NCBI RefSeq assembly: GCF_014205295.1
Contig: NZ_JACHNF010000001.1
Span: 496,001 to 560,000, forward strand
DNA: 64,000 bases
From: Kribbella solani
GTDB taxonomy: Bacteria > Actinomycetota > Actinomycetes > Propionibacteriales > Kribbellaceae
Reading direction: 5' to 3'
Of the stretch, positions 7,441 to 16,690 are shown piece by piece. The translations under genes and the position numbers were made by a program. Position 1 is the stretch's first letter, and each line of letters opens with the position of its first letter. The notes under the pieces were generated by a model. The model did no database searches, was not told the origin of the DNA, and worked only from the letters and a program-made list of their open reading frames with translations.

Positions 7441-9741
7441 GTGAACCGGTCGTCCCTTGTCCGTGCTCTGCTCGCGCTCCTGGTGCTCGCGGCGTCGACG
7501 TACGTCACGTTGACCGCGAAACCCCAACTCGGCCTCGACCTGCGTGGGGGGACGCAGATCGTCTTGGAGGCGAAGGATTCGCCGACGGTGAAGGCGACCA
7601 AGGAGACCACCGACAAGGCGACCCAGGTGCTGCACCGGCGCATCGACGCGCTCGGGGTGAGCGAGCCGAACGTCACCCGGCAGGGTGAGAACCGGATCAT
7701 CGTCGAGTTGCCGGGCGTGCAGGACCCGCGTGAGGCCGCGAAGGTGATCGGCAAGACCGCGCAGCTGACGTTCCACGAGGTGCTGGACCAGGTCGCGACC
7801 AAGCCGGCCAAGCCCGCGGCGGGGGAGACGTACCTTCCCCCGGAGAGTGGTCAGGGCCTCCTGCGGCTGGCGAAGCCCGCGATGACCGGTGAGCTGGTCA
7901 GTGGTGCCGACGGCCTGCTCGACCCGCAGCAGGTCGCGCAGGGCTGGTTCGTGGACATGAAGTTCAAGGGCGACGGCGGCAAGATCTGGGCGAACATCAC
8001 CGGCAAGGCGGCCTGTCAGCCGGTCGGTACGCCGCAACGCCTGATCGCGATCGTGCTCGACAACGAGGTGATCAGCTCTCCGCAGGTCGATCCGAACGGT
8101 GGCAACCAGCTCTGCAACATCGGTATCGCCGGTGGTTCGACGACGATTTCCGGATCGTTCGACGAGGCGGGCGCGAAGGATCTGGCCGCGCTGATCTCGG
8201 GTGGCGCGCTGCCGGTGCCGGTCGAGGTGATCGATCAGCGTACGGTCGGCCCGTCGCTCGGCCAGGACGCGATCCAGGCGAGTGCAATGGCCGCGATCAT
8301 CGGTCTCGCGCTGACCGCGCTGTTCATCATCATGGTCTACCGCCTGGTCGGCCTGATGGCGGTACTCGGCCTGATCGGGTACGCCGCGATGTCGTACGCC
8401 GCGCTGACCGTGCTGGGAGCGACCCTCACCTTGCCTGGCCTGGCCGGCTTCGTGCTGGCGATCGGGATGGCGGTGGACGCGAACGTCCTTGTCTTCGAGC
8501 GTGCCCGCGAGGATTACATCGCCGGGCGTACGGACGGACTGCGCCGATCGCTGCGCAGCGGCTTCCAGAACGCGCTGTCGGCGATCGCCGACTCGAACAT
8601 CACCACGATCCTGGCCGCCGGCCTGCTGTTCTTCCTGGCGGCCGGCCCGGTGCGTGGCTTCGGCGTCACGCTGTCGATCGGCGTACTGGCGTCGATGCTG
8701 TCCGCGCTGGTCGTGACCCGGGTGCTGGCGGAGTTCGCGGTGTCGCGTGGTTTCGTCCTGCGACGCCCGAAGCTGAGCGGGATCGCCGGTCACGGGCGGG
8801 TCCGGGTCTGGCTGGAGTCGCGGCAGCCGGCGTTGATGAAGCACAGCCGGCGCTGGCTGGTGATCACCGCGGTCGCGATCATCGTCAGCGTCGCGGGCGT
8901 CGCCGTACGCGGCCTGAACCTCGGGATCGAGTTCACCGGCGGCCGGCTGCTCGAGGTGAGTACGGCGCAGTCGATCACGCCGGACCAGGCCCGCGCGGCG
9001 GTCGCCGAGGCCGGGTACCCGACCGCGGTCGTGCAGGCGTCCGGCACGGATGACATCACCGTCCGGACCGGGACGATCAGCGACGACGAGGCGGAGAAGA
9101 TCCGCGAATCGTTGTCCCGGATCGGCGGCGACACGGACGTACTGCGGAACGAGAGTATCGGCCCGTCGCTCGGTGAAGAGCTACGGAACAAGGGCCTGAT
9201 CGCGCTCGGAATCGCATTGCTGGCCCAATTGGCGTACTTGGCCGCGCGCTTCCGGTGGACGTTCGGCGCCGGCGCGGTGCTGGCACTACTGCAGAACGTG
9301 GCGGTCGTGGTCGGTGTGTTCGCGTGGACCGGGAAACCGATCGACGGCATCTTCCTGGCCGCGATCCTGACCATCATCGGTTACACGGTGAACGACTCGG
9401 TCGTCGTTTTCGACCGGATTCGCGAGACCCGCAACGCCCGTGCCACCGACGGGCTCGGCAAGATCATCGACACCGCGATCGTGAACGTACTGCCACGGAC
9501 GATCAACACCGGTATCTCGACGCTGTTCATCCTCAGCGCGCTGCTGTTCCTGGGCGGCGACTCGCTGTCCGACTTCGCGCTCGCGCTGCTGCTCGGCATC
9601 ATCGTCGGCACCTACTCGTCGAACCTGACGGCCGCGCCACTGCTGCTCGAGCTGGAACGCCGTTTCCCGGCACCGCCGCCACGCCCGAAGCGCGCCCAGG
9701 TCGACCGCGACGCCCAGCCGGATCGGGGCGCCGTCGTCTAG
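7441..9741 (+). CDS. secDF: fused protein-export subunit SecDF
   Basis: GTG 7441 follows a good GGAGG site at 7428-7432 and starts directly before the first TM helix; a further-upstream ATG is rejected. The 766-residue protein joins SecD and SecF. The SecD half has the LGLDLRGG motif (30-37), a periplasmic P1 domain, and the GMAVDANVLVFERARED motif with Asp346, the likely proton-path residue. The SecF half begins near 497 with GIEFTGGRLLEV and has VNDSVVVFDRIRETR near 650. SecDF uses the proton gradient to pull exported proteins through SecYEG. Many actinobacteria carry separate secD and secF near ruvB/yajC, so this lone fusion may be a second, accessory copy. Confidence 0.93.
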   Translation: MNRSSLVRALLALLVLAASTYVTLTAKPQLGLDLRGGTQIVLEAKDSPTVKATKETTDKATQVLHRRIDALGVSEPNVTRQGENRIIVELPGVQDPREAAKVIGKTAQLTFHEVLDQVATKPAKPAAGETYLPPESGQGLLRLAKPAMTGELVSGADGLLDPQQVAQGWFVDMKFKGDGGKIWANITGKAACQPVGTPQRLIAIVLDNEVISSPQVDPNGGNQLCNIGIAGGSTTISGSFDEAGAKDLAALISGGALPVPVEVIDQRTVGPSLGQDAIQASAMAAIIGLALTALFIIMVYRLVGLMAVLGLIGYAAMSYAALTVLGATLTLPGLAGFVLAIGMAVDANVLVFERAREDYIAGRTDGLRRSLRSGFQNALSAIADSNITTILAAGLLFFLAAGPVRGFGVTLSIGVLASMLSALVVTRVLAEFAVSRGFVLRRPKLSGIAGHGRVRVWLESRQPALMKHSRRWLVITAVAIIVSVAGVAVRGLNLGIEFTGGRLLEVSTAQSITPDQARAAVAEAGYPTAVVQASGTDDITVRTGTISDDEAEKIRESLSRIGGDTDVLRNESIGPSLGEELRNKGLIALGIALLAQLAYLAARFRWTFGAGAVLALLQNVAVVVGVFAWTGKPIDGIFLAAILTIIGYTVNDSVVVFDRIRETRNARATDGLGKIIDTAIVNVLPRTINTGISTLFILSALLFLGGDSLSDFALALLLGIIVGTYSSNLTAAPLLLELERRFPAPPPRPKRAQVDRDAQPDRGAVV

Positions 9742-9805
9742 CACATCGAGTTGTCCACACCCTCGCCCGCCGGACCGGAAATCTGTCCGTCGCGCGGGCT
9801 AGGGT

Positions 9806-11803
9806 GTGGCGGTGGGTGTTGATGTGCGGGAGCTGCTGGAAGCGGCCGTGGCCGGGATCGCGGGACAGACACGGCCGGGGCAGGTGGAGATGGCGCAAGC
9901 CGTGGACACCGCGATGCACGACGGTTCGCATCTCCTGGTCCAGGCCGGCACCGGTACCGGTAAATCCCTCGGGTACCTGGTGCCAGCGCTGATGCACGCG
10001 ATCGAGGACCGCCGGGTCGTCGTCTCCACCGCGACGCTCGCACTGCAGTCCCAGCTCGTCGACCGCGACGTACCGGCGCTGCTCGACGCGACCGAGAAGC
10101 TGCTGCCACGCCGGCCGAAGTACGCGATCCAGAAGGGCCGGAACAACTACGCCTGCCTGCACCGGATTCGGGAGGGCGCGCCGGACGAGGACGGCATGCT
10201 GGTCGACGTACCGCCCGCGGGTGAGGTCGGCCGGCAGGTGGTCGAGCTCCGCGAGTGGGCCGAGCAGCAGCTCGCCGACGGCGCGGCCGGTGACCGCGAC
10301 CACGCGCCCTCGCACCAGTACCAGGCGTGGCAGCAGATCGCGATCGCCGCGCGCGAGTGTCTCGGCGCGCAGAAGTGCCCGTACGGGGAGGAGTGTTTCG
10401 CCGAGAAGGCCAAGGAGCACGCCCGGAAGGCCGACATCGTCATCACCAACCACGCGCTGCTCTCGATCGACGCCTTCGAGAACCGTACGGTCCTGCCCGA
10501 GCACGATGTGGTCATCGTCGACGAGGCGCACGAGCTGCCCGCCCGGGTCACCGGCGCGGCCGGCGACGAGCTCTCGCCGCAGATGGTCGAGCGCGCCGCC
10601 AAGCGGGCCCGCCGGTTCGTCGACGACGACAAGGCCGACGACCTGATCGACGCGTCCGACGCGTTGCGTGCTGCCCTCGACGGCACCCGCGAGGGCCGGA
10701 TCGAGCCGTCCAACGCCCCGGTCCTGGAGGCAGCCGGCCTGATCCGGGACGCGGCCCGCGGGCTGTACTCCGACCTGAACAAGAAGTCCGACGACAAGGA
10801 CGACGACCCGGACGGCGCCAAGCGGCAGTCGAAGGGCGCGGTCAAGGAGATCTTCGACGTCGCCGAGCGGGTCGCCGCGCTGAGCGACGCCGACGTGGTC
10901 TGGATGATCGACCGCGACCGGTTCGGCCGCGAGCTCCGGATCGCGCCGCTGACCGTGGCCGGCCTGCTCCGCGAGCTCGTGCTCCGGGACCGGACGGCCG
11001 TGCTCACCTCCGCGACCCTGACGCTCGGCGGCGACTTCGACGCGATCGCCCGGCAGGTCGGCCTCCGGCCCGCCGACAAGCTCGACGACGACGATGAGAT
11101 GCCCGAGCTCGACCCGGACGCCGAGAAGGGGCCGCTGCCGTGGCGCGGTCTGGACGTCGGTTCCCCGTTCGAGTACGAGAAGCAGGCGATCCTCTACGTC
11201 GCCAAGCACCTGCCGCCGCCGCACCGTGACGGTCTCGGCAAGAAGCAGTTCGAGGAGATCATCGACCTGATCACCGCGGCCGGCGGACGTACGCTCGGCC
11301 TGTTCTCGTCCCGCCGGGCGGCGGAGGCGGCGACCGCGGCGGTTCGCGAGGGGACCGACCTGAAGGTGCTCTGTCAGGGCGACGCGCAGCTCGGTGAGCT
11401 GGCCCGCGAGTTCGTCGACGACCCGGAGACGTCCCTGTTCGGGACGTTGTCGCTGTGGCAGGGCATCGACGTGCCCGGCTCGACCTGCAACCTGGTGATC
11501 ATCGACCGGATTCCGTTCCCGCGCCCGGACGAGCCACTGATGGCCGCCCGCCAGCGCGCGGTCGACGAGGCGGGCGGCAACGGCTTCATGTCGGTCGCGG
11601 CGACCCACGCCGGGCTGCTGCTCGCGCAGGGTACCGGCCGGCTGATCCGCCGCAGCTCGGACCGTGGCGTGGTCGCGATCCTCGACCCCCGCATCGTCAC
11701 CCAGCGGTACGGTGCGTTCCTGCGCGCCTCCTTGCCTCCGATGTGGCCGACGGCCGATCGTGAGAAAGTGCTCGGCGCGTTGAAACGGTTGCAGTCCACA
11801 TGA
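9806..11803 (+). CDS. dinG: DinG/XPD-type iron-sulfur DNA helicase
   Basis: A 665-residue superfamily 2 helicase. Walker A is GTGTGKS with Lys53, and the DEAH box is at 239-242 (VVIVDEAHEL). Between them four cysteines (C117, C185, C191, C197, the last three in CLGAQKCPYGEEC) match the FeS-cluster domain of XPD/DinG. C-terminal motifs include LTSATL, QGIDVPGS and QGTGRLIRR. These enzymes unwind 5'-tailed DNA, D-loops and R-loops during repair. The start is GTG 9806 or GTG 9812; neither has a strong ribosome site. It overlaps the downstream ligase gene by 4 bases, so helicase and ligase are co-expressed. No SOS box was seen upstream. Confidence 0.9.
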   Translation: MAVGVDVRELLEAAVAGIAGQTRPGQVEMAQAVDTAMHDGSHLLVQAGTGTGKSLGYLVPALMHAIEDRRVVVSTATLALQSQLVDRDVPALLDATEKLLPRRPKYAIQKGRNNYACLHRIREGAPDEDGMLVDVPPAGEVGRQVVELREWAEQQLADGAAGDRDHAPSHQYQAWQQIAIAARECLGAQKCPYGEECFAEKAKEHARKADIVITNHALLSIDAFENRTVLPEHDVVIVDEAHELPARVTGAAGDELSPQMVERAAKRARRFVDDDKADDLIDASDALRAALDGTREGRIEPSNAPVLEAAGLIRDAARGLYSDLNKKSDDKDDDPDGAKRQSKGAVKEIFDVAERVAALSDADVVWMIDRDRFGRELRIAPLTVAGLLRELVLRDRTAVLTSATLTLGGDFDAIARQVGLRPADKLDDDDEMPELDPDAEKGPLPWRGLDVGSPFEYEKQAILYVAKHLPPPHRDGLGKKQFEEIIDLITAAGGRTLGLFSSRRAAEAATAAVREGTDLKVLCQGDAQLGELAREFVDDPETSLFGTLSLWQGIDVPGSTCNLVIIDRIPFPRPDEPLMAARQRAVDEAGGNGFMSVAATHAGLLLAQGTGRLIRRSSDRGVVAILDPRIVTQRYGAFLRASLPPMWPTADREKVLGALKRLQST

Positions 11804-12774
11804 GCGCGGTGGCCGGTCCGCCGGTGCTGCCGATGATGGCGGCGCTGGGCGAGCTGCCTGCGGGCGCGGGCTGGTCGTACGAGATGAAGTGGGACGGCAT
11901 CCGGGTGATCGCCGAGGTCGACGACGGCGTCTGCCGGTTGTGGTCGCGGAACAGCCACGACGTGTCCGGCGGGTACCCCGAGCTGATCGGCCTGGCCGAG
12001 GCGCCCGGCCTGCGGCTCCCGGCGGTGCTGGACGGCGAGATCGTCACCCTGGACGAACACGGCGCGCCGTCGTTCGGCCTGCTGCAGCGGCGGATGCACG
12101 TCCGCGACCCGCGCCAGCTGCGGCACCTGATCACCGAGGTGCCGGTTTCGGTACGACTCTTCGACCTGCTCCGGTTCGACGGCAAATGGTTGCTTGAGGC
12201 AACGTATGACGACCGGCGCGGGCTGCTCGAGTCACTCGACCTCGGCGACCCGTTCTGGGAGATCCCGGCGGCGTTCCAGGACGGCGACGAGGCGCTCGAC
12301 CTGTCCGCGGCGCAAGGACTCGAAGGCGTGGTGGCGAAACGCCGAAAATCCAGGTACCTGCCGGGCCGGCGCAGCTCGGACTGGATCAAGGTCAAGCCGG
12401 TGCTGACCCGCGATGTCGTGCTACTCGGCTGGCACCCGGGGGAGGGGAACCGGGAAGGCCGGATCGGCTCGTTCTACTGCGGGGCGTATGCCGAGCCGGG
12501 CGGCGACCTGGTCCTGATCGGCAAGGTCGGATCGGGCCTCGACTTTGCCACCCTGGAAATGCTCAGCGCCGAGCTGGCCGGCCTGGAGATCGACCGCCCG
12601 GGGTTCGATCCGGCGAGTATCCCGGCCACCGACCAGCGGCGGGCGCACTGGCTGGACCCGGTGCTGGTGGCCGAGGTGACCTACTCGGGCTGGGGCGGTG
12701 ACGGACGGCTCCGGCATCCGGTCTGGCGCGGTTTACGCCTCGACATCGACCCGGAATCGGTCCTGATGTCCTGA
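11800..12774 (+). CDS. ATP-dependent DNA ligase (LigC/LigD-ligase-domain type)
   Basis: A 324-residue ligase with all nucleotidyltransferase motifs: motif I EMKWDGIR with the adenylated Lys30, motif III LDGEIV, motif IV EGVVAKRR, motif V DWIKVKP, followed by an OB-fold. Length and motif spacing match the stand-alone LigC class and the ligase module of LigD, which seal nicks or ends in actinobacterial repair. No Ku or polymerase/primase module is nearby. Its ATG overlaps the helicase stop (ATGA), so the two are translationally coupled and probably work in one repair pathway. Confidence 0.9.
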   Translation: MSAVAGPPVLPMMAALGELPAGAGWSYEMKWDGIRVIAEVDDGVCRLWSRNSHDVSGGYPELIGLAEAPGLRLPAVLDGEIVTLDEHGAPSFGLLQRRMHVRDPRQLRHLITEVPVSVRLFDLLRFDGKWLLEATYDDRRGLLESLDLGDPFWEIPAAFQDGDEALDLSAAQGLEGVVAKRRKSRYLPGRRSSDWIKVKPVLTRDVVLLGWHPGEGNREGRIGSFYCGAYAEPGGDLVLIGKVGSGLDFATLEMLSAELAGLEIDRPGFDPASIPATDQRRAHWLDPVLVAEVTYSGWGGDGRLRHPVWRGLRLDIDPESVLMS

Positions 12775-12984
12775 GCCGGAGGTTGGACCCGGTCACCGCC
12801 GAGCGTTTCGCCGGGCCGCAACCTGCCCGGAAAGCTGCAATTGCCGGTATTTGCGACATGCAGATCATCGGCAGAAGTGTTCGAAATGCGGTGAATGCAC
12901 TGCGTCGCTGCGACGCTTTCTGTTCAGTTGTCGCAGAATTGCGCCCAACAACAGTTGCGTACGGCCCCGAAACCGCGGCTTGGG

Positions 12985-13494
12985 TCAGTCGTTCGTTTCC
13001 CGCGACGGTGCCGGCACCGCCAGTGCGGCCTCGACCTTCTCGGCCAGCTTCTCCGGCGTCGCGGTCGGCGCGTACCGGGCGATCACCGCGCCGTCCCGGC
13101 CGAGCAGGAACTTGGTGAAGTTCCACTTGATCCGGCCGCCGAGCAGGCCGCCCTGCTCGCGTTTCAGCCAGTTGTACAAGGGAATCGTCCTCGAACCGTT
13201 CACCTCGATCTTGGCGAACATCGGGAACGTGACGTGGTAGATCGTCGAGCAGAAGTTCGCGATCTCGTTCTCGTCACCGGGCTCCTGGTGGCCGAACTGG
13301 TCGCAGGGAAACCCGAGCACGGAGAAGCCCTGCCGACGGTAGGTCTTGTAGAGCTTCTGCAGCCCCGTGTACTGCGGGGTTTGGGCACACTGCGACGCCG
13401 TGTTCACCACCAGGAGCACCTGGTCGCGGAAATCGGCAAGAGACTGTTCATTGCCTTCGATCCGCGCCGCGCTGAAGTCATAGACAGTCGTCAT
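12985..13494 (-). CDS. glutathione-peroxidase-family thiol peroxidase
   Basis: A 169-residue GPx-fold peroxidase. The peroxidatic Cys36 lies in NTASQCAQTPQY (Cys, not Sec), the FPCDQFGHQEPG loop carries the conserved Gln70, a candidate resolving Cys82 is in ANFCSTIYHVTFP, and Trp124 is in IKWNFTKFLL. Bacterial members usually reduce peroxides using thioredoxin. It is convergent with nothing close: 210 non-coding bases separate it from the ligase, and lexA lies 48 bases upstream on the same strand. Confidence 0.93.
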   Translation of the reverse strand: MTTVYDFSAARIEGNEQSLADFRDQVLLVVNTASQCAQTPQYTGLQKLYKTYRRQGFSVLGFPCDQFGHQEPGDENEIANFCSTIYHVTFPMFAKIEVNGSRTIPLYNWLKREQGGLLGGRIKWNFTKFLLGRDGAVIARYAPTATPEKLAEKVEAALAVPAPSRETND

Positions 13495-13542
13495 GACTCA
13501 ATGCTGACATGACCCGCCGGACTTCGCAGGCCGTCTCCCATG

Positions 13543-14349
13543 TCAGACGCGACGCAGAACTGTAACGACCTTTCCGAGAATGGTCGCGTCGGTGCCGTCG
13601 ATCGCCTCGAAAGCCGGGTTGTGCGGCAGCAGCAGGATCTCCGTCTTGGTCTTCTTGAACGTCTTCACGGTCGCCTCGCCGTCGATCATCGCGGCCACGA
13701 TGTCGCCGTTCTCCGCGGTCGGCTGCTGCCGGACGACCACCCAGTCGCCGTCGCAGATGGCCGCCTCGATCATCGACTCACCCTTGACCCGGAGCATGAA
13801 CAGCGTGCCCTCGCCGACCATTGCCTTCGGCAACGGGAAGACCTCCTCGATCTCCTGCTCGGCGAGGATCGGTCCACCGGCGGCGATCCGGCCGACGACC
13901 GGCACGTACGCCGCATCTGGGTGCGCGTCGCCGGCCCCGGTCTCGTCGTACGACGTCTGCCGGACCGGGCCGAGCGCGGACCGCCGGGCCGCGGCGTCCA
14001 CCTCGCCCGGGTAGCGCACCTCGATCGCCCGTGGCCGGTTCGGGTCGCGGCGGAGCAGGCCCTTCTGCTCCAGCACGCGGAGCTGGTGCGACACCGAGGA
14101 GGAGCTGGTCAGGCCGACCCGCTCACCGATCTCCCGCATCGACGGCGGGTAGCCCCGGCTGTCCACCGAGTCCCGGATCACGTCCAGCACCCGGCGCTGC
14201 CGCGGCGTCAGCCCGGTCGCGTCGGCCGGCCCGTCAGGCAGTTCGCTGACGGTCCGGTCCGCGGCCTTGGCCTTGTCGGGAGCCTTGTCCGCTGCCTTCT
14301 CCACGCCTGTGCGCTCGTCCTTGCTGGAACCGCTCGGCGTCCTGGCCAT
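13543..14349 (-). CDS. lexA: LexA, SOS-response repressor/autoprotease
   Basis: A 268-residue LexA. It has a winged-helix domain from residue 47 ([14 protein letters not shown], then [15 protein letters not shown]). The S24 protease domain has the Ala157-Gly158 cleavage site ([10 protein letters not shown]), catalytic Ser192 (KGESMIE) and Lys229 (GEATVKTF). The N-terminal 45 residues are a Lys/Ala/Asp-rich extension common in actinobacteria. The ATG follows a GAGGAG site. It is divergent from a LysM protein, and SOS boxes at 14439-14454 and 14603-14618 lie between them. Confidence 0.97.
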   Translation of the reverse strand: MARTPSGSSKDERTGVEKAADKAPDKAKAADRTVSELPDGPADATGLTPRQRRVLDVIRDSVDSRGYPPSMREIGERVGLTSSSSVSHQLRVLEQKGLLRRDPNRPRAIEVRYPGEVDAAARRSALGPVRQTSYDETGAGDAHPDAAYVPVVGRIAAGGPILAEQEIEEVFPLPKAMVGEGTLFMLRVKGESMIEAAICDGDWVVVRQQPTAENGDIVAAMIDGEATVKTFKKTKTEILLLPHNPAFEAIDGTDATILGKVVTVLRRV

Positions 14350-14438
14350 CGCTGGTGCTCCTCGGGTGCGGGCCGGCGATCACCGCACCGGCCGAAGCTT
14401 GCTGACTGTGATGACCGTAGACCGAATTCTGAGATTCT

Positions 14439-14454
14439 TCAAACATCTGTTCGA
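14439..14454. promoter_or_regulatory. SOS box (LexA site) upstream of lexA
   Basis: TCAAACATCTGTTCGA matches the actinobacterial LexA consensus TCGAACNNNNGTTCGA at 11 of 12 defined positions. It lies 90 bases upstream of the lexA start, as expected for autoregulation. Confidence 0.82.
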
Positions 14455-14466
14455 AGGCGTGTCGGT

Positions 14467-14482
14467 TCGCACGTTTGTTCGT
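14467..14482. promoter_or_regulatory. weak second SOS-box-like site
   Basis: TCGCACGTTTGTTCGT matches the TCGAACNNNNGTTCGA consensus at 10 of 12 positions and lies 12 bases from the stronger box at 14439-14454. It may be a secondary LexA site or a degenerate remnant. Confidence 0.4.
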
Positions 14483-14602
14483 GTGTCGGGTTATAGGGCG
14501 TACGCGGGGTGCTGACGCGGCAGGGAATTTCTCCCGCGTGTCGTGGTTGGAGATGGTTGCGCGACGGGCGGCTGCCGGTTAATCATTCGTACAGACGTTC
14601 GA

Positions 14603-14618
14603 TCGAACAAGTGTTCGG
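14603..14618. promoter_or_regulatory. SOS box (LexA site) upstream of the LysM protein gene
   Basis: TCGAACAAGTGTTCGG matches the LexA consensus at 11 of 12 positions and is 98 bases upstream of the LysM gene start. It implies that gene is DNA-damage inducible. Confidence 0.82.
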
Positions 14619-14716
14619 ACCGGTCGAACGCGTCACCCGCCGAAAACTGTCGGCGGCGGCCGGTAGACAGGAACCAACACCGCAGGACGTGGACTGACCG
14701 AGGTCTGGAGGAACCG

Positions 14717-15427
14717 ATGAGCACACCAGCTCTCACGGCCGACGCACTCACCCCGCACCGCAAACAGCAGCCGCCGGCAGCGGCTGCCCACTCACCCGTG
14801 CGCCGACTGCTCAGCATCGTCCCCACACCGGCCACCCGCCGCTCGGCAGAAAGTGCTTCCGAACCGGCGGCGCGCCGGTCGGCGGAATCGGTCCCTTCGC
14901 GAGTTGCTCCGGTCCGCCGGCGGATTCAGGGCGCGACTACCGAGCCGATGCCGGTGCGGGGTTGCTCGGGAGAGGCGCTCGGGCGTACGGCGCACCAGCA
15001 CGGCGCGACGGCACCGAACGAATTGCGGCGTACGACGGAGCCGAGCGGATTGCGGGGTGCGACGGAGCCGAGCGGGTTGCGGCATGTCACACCGTCCGCC
15101 CGCGAGGTGACCGATGGCGAGCCGGTGGCGCTGCGGCTGACGCGGCGCGGGCGGATGCTGGTGACGACGCTCTCCGTGCTGGTGTTCGGAGCGGCGATCG
15201 TCGTGCTCGGTCTGCGCGTGAGCGGCGTGCTCGAGCCCGGTCCGCGGTTCACCCACACCGTCCCGGTCCAGGTCGCGCCCGGTCAGAGCCTGTGGTCGAT
15301 CGCCCAGGACACCAACCCCGGGCAGGACCCGACCGCCGTCGTCGAGAAGATCGCCAACCTCAACAACCTCCACACCCCGGCCGACATCACCCCCGGCCAA
15401 ACCCTCCAAATCCCAGTAGCAGGCTAA
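14717..15427 (+). CDS. SOS-controlled LysM membrane protein, probable cell-division inhibitor
   Basis: ATG 14717 follows GGAGG and gives 236 residues. The first ~140 are a low-complexity Arg/Ala/Thr-rich cytosolic region containing three imperfect copies of 'RxATEPSGLR'. One TM helix follows (MLVTTLSVLVFGAAIVVLGL), then an extracytoplasmic LysM domain at the C-terminus (VAPGQSLWSIAQDTNPGQDP to PGQTLQIPVAG). This is the arrangement of the lexA-divergent, SOS-induced proteins Rv2719c (Mycobacterium) and DivS (Corynebacterium), which stall division after DNA damage. Role by synteny and architecture. Confidence 0.8.
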   Translation: MSTPALTADALTPHRKQQPPAAAAHSPVRRLLSIVPTPATRRSAESASEPAARRSAESVPSRVAPVRRRIQGATTEPMPVRGCSGEALGRTAHQHGATAPNELRRTTEPSGLRGATEPSGLRHVTPSAREVTDGEPVALRLTRRGRMLVTTLSVLVFGAAIVVLGLRVSGVLEPGPRFTHTVPVQVAPGQSLWSIAQDTNPGQDPTAVVEKIANLNNLHTPADITPGQTLQIPVAG

Positions 15428-15490
15428 CCACACCACGCATCACCCAACCGCGGCACAGCCTCAGGGCCGGCCGGAAGGTGCCGTGTTTGG

Positions 15491-16060
15491 TCAGGGTCGT
15501 GGAGTGCGCCATTCGTTGTCCAGTAGCGCGTACACGTACTCGTTGGCCCACTCGCCTTTGAACACCGAGGCGTGTAGGTGGTGTGCCTCTCGGCGCATGC
15601 CCAGGCGTTCGAGGAGTTGTGCTGATGCGGTGTTACGGTCGTCCAGAACTGCGACGATCCGGTGCAGACCGAGCTCTTCGAAGCCCAGCCGCAGCATCTC
15701 GCGAGCCGCCTCCGCTGCCAGCCCCTTGCCCTGGTACGCCGAATGCAGCGCGAACCCGATCTCACCCTGACGATCGGCCGCACTCGCCCACTTCGGCAGT
15801 ACCTCGCCGATCACCGTGCCGGTCTCGCGTAGTTCGATCGCGAGTACGAGCCACTGGCCCGGCTCCGTCAGCTCGCCCTGGGAGAGCTTCTTCTCCAGCG
15901 CGACCCGGGTCTGTTCCCGATCCCGCACCGGCCACGGCGTGTACCGCACCACCTCCGGCCGCGAGTGGAACGCGAACAGATCATCCAGGTCATCCATCCG
16001 ATGCGGCCGCAACTCCAACCGCTCGGTCCGCACCGGATACTCCGGCCGAAATCCAGTCAC
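15491..16060 (-). CDS. RimJ/RimL-type GNAT acetyltransferase
   Basis: The GTG at 16060 gives 189 residues and starts just before the first strand (RTERLELRPHRMDDLDDLFAFHS). The acetyl-CoA site is YQGKGLAAEAAREML, followed by the typical LHRIVAVLDDRNTASAQLLERLGMRRE region. The reading frame stays open for another 480 bases upstream, but that part crosses a dispersed repeat and a hairpin and does not look coding. The family acetylates N-termini of ribosomal proteins or small-molecule amines; substrate unknown. Confidence 0.85.
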   Translation of the reverse strand: MTGFRPEYPVRTERLELRPHRMDDLDDLFAFHSRPEVVRYTPWPVRDREQTRVALEKKLSQGELTEPGQWLVLAIELRETGTVIGEVLPKWASAADRQGEIGFALHSAYQGKGLAAEAAREMLRLGFEELGLHRIVAVLDDRNTASAQLLERLGMRREAHHLHASVFKGEWANEYVYALLDNEWRTPRP

Positions 16061-16149
16061 CGACTCATTCTGACCCACCGCATCCACGACCGCCGACGGT
16101 ACCGACCCGCGGCCCGTACACCTCTCGAGCCGCGCGTGCGCGCTGACTG

Positions 16150-16231
16150 CCATTTGAGGGGTGAACCTCCGCGGTTGTCCGTCAACCCCCGGCATGCGGG
16201 CAGGGAACGAACCATTTGGAAGGTGAACGTC
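16150..16231 (-). repeat. 82-base dispersed element, copy B
   Basis: On the minus strand this reads two direct copies of a GTTCACC(T/C)...CAAATGG word flanking the decamer GCCCGCATGC. A second copy at 50873-50954 has exactly the same block spacing (19+11+10+25+17 bases). The decamer is identical in both, and the outer blocks match at 15/19 and 15/17 positions. It lies about 90 bases upstream of the GNAT start in the same direction. Confidence 0.75.
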
Positions 16232-16505
16232 CGAAGTGCACCGGCGTACGCCGCGCCGCACTGGGTGCTTGCCGCGGCTGTCCGCCTGCACTACCTCCTG
16301 CCTGTCCCACCCTCCAACCCCACCCCGCGTACCCGCCGGTGGCTCCTCAAACCGGGTTTGGAGGGTGGGTTTGGAGGGTGCAGCGCGTGAAGAGACAACC
16401 CACCGTGGGTGCGGGCTTCCCAAAGCGCGTCGGGTGGCGGGTGCACGGCGGTCGTGGTGGCGGGCTCTTCCGCCGGCACCCAACACGAGTGGATATCCAC
16501 CGCTC

Positions 16506-16545
16506 TTGTGGGTTCTCCACCCGCACACCGGTGGAGAACCCACAA
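16506..16545. terminator. perfect 16-bp hairpin, possible terminator
   Basis: The arm TTGTGGGTTCTCCACC pairs perfectly with GGTGGAGAACCCACAA around an 8-base loop. It lies about 145 bases beyond the stop of the nucleoside hydrolase in its transcription direction. There is no U-tract, so it could equally be a repeat-derived hairpin or a protein site. Confidence 0.45.
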
Positions 16546-16690
16546 CACGAGTGGAGAACCCCCAGCGAGACAGCGGCCCACCGCCAGCCAGTCCGCCCGC
16601 CCTGCCGAACGAGCGGCGGCTGACCCACCAGTCACGCCGGCGGGCGTGCGGGGGTGGGGCCGGGGGTCACGGCAGGGTGGTCACGGTGAG

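Larger units (their letters stand above)
14350..14716. promoter_or_regulatory. lexA / LysM-protein divergent control region
   Basis: This 367-base intergenic stretch is more AT-rich than its surroundings and holds two good and one weak LexA box, listed separately. The good boxes are near lexA and near the LysM gene respectively, consistent with repression of both promoters by LexA. Confidence 0.7.
16061..16690. other. 630-base gene-free stretch with repeat and hairpin
   Basis: This contains the minus-strand copy of an 82-base dispersed element (16150-16231), a direct repeat of a 12-base AACACGAGTGGA word (16484 and 16545 areas), and a perfect 16-bp hairpin (16506-16545). Long open frames here have no recognisable domain and unusual composition. 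I see no gene. Confidence 0.6.

Noticed and set aside
16061..16543. Upstream extension of the acetyltransferase reading frame to 350 residues
   Set aside because: The extra part crosses the dispersed repeat and a hairpin, has no domain and a poor composition. The GNAT domain starts right after GTG 16060.
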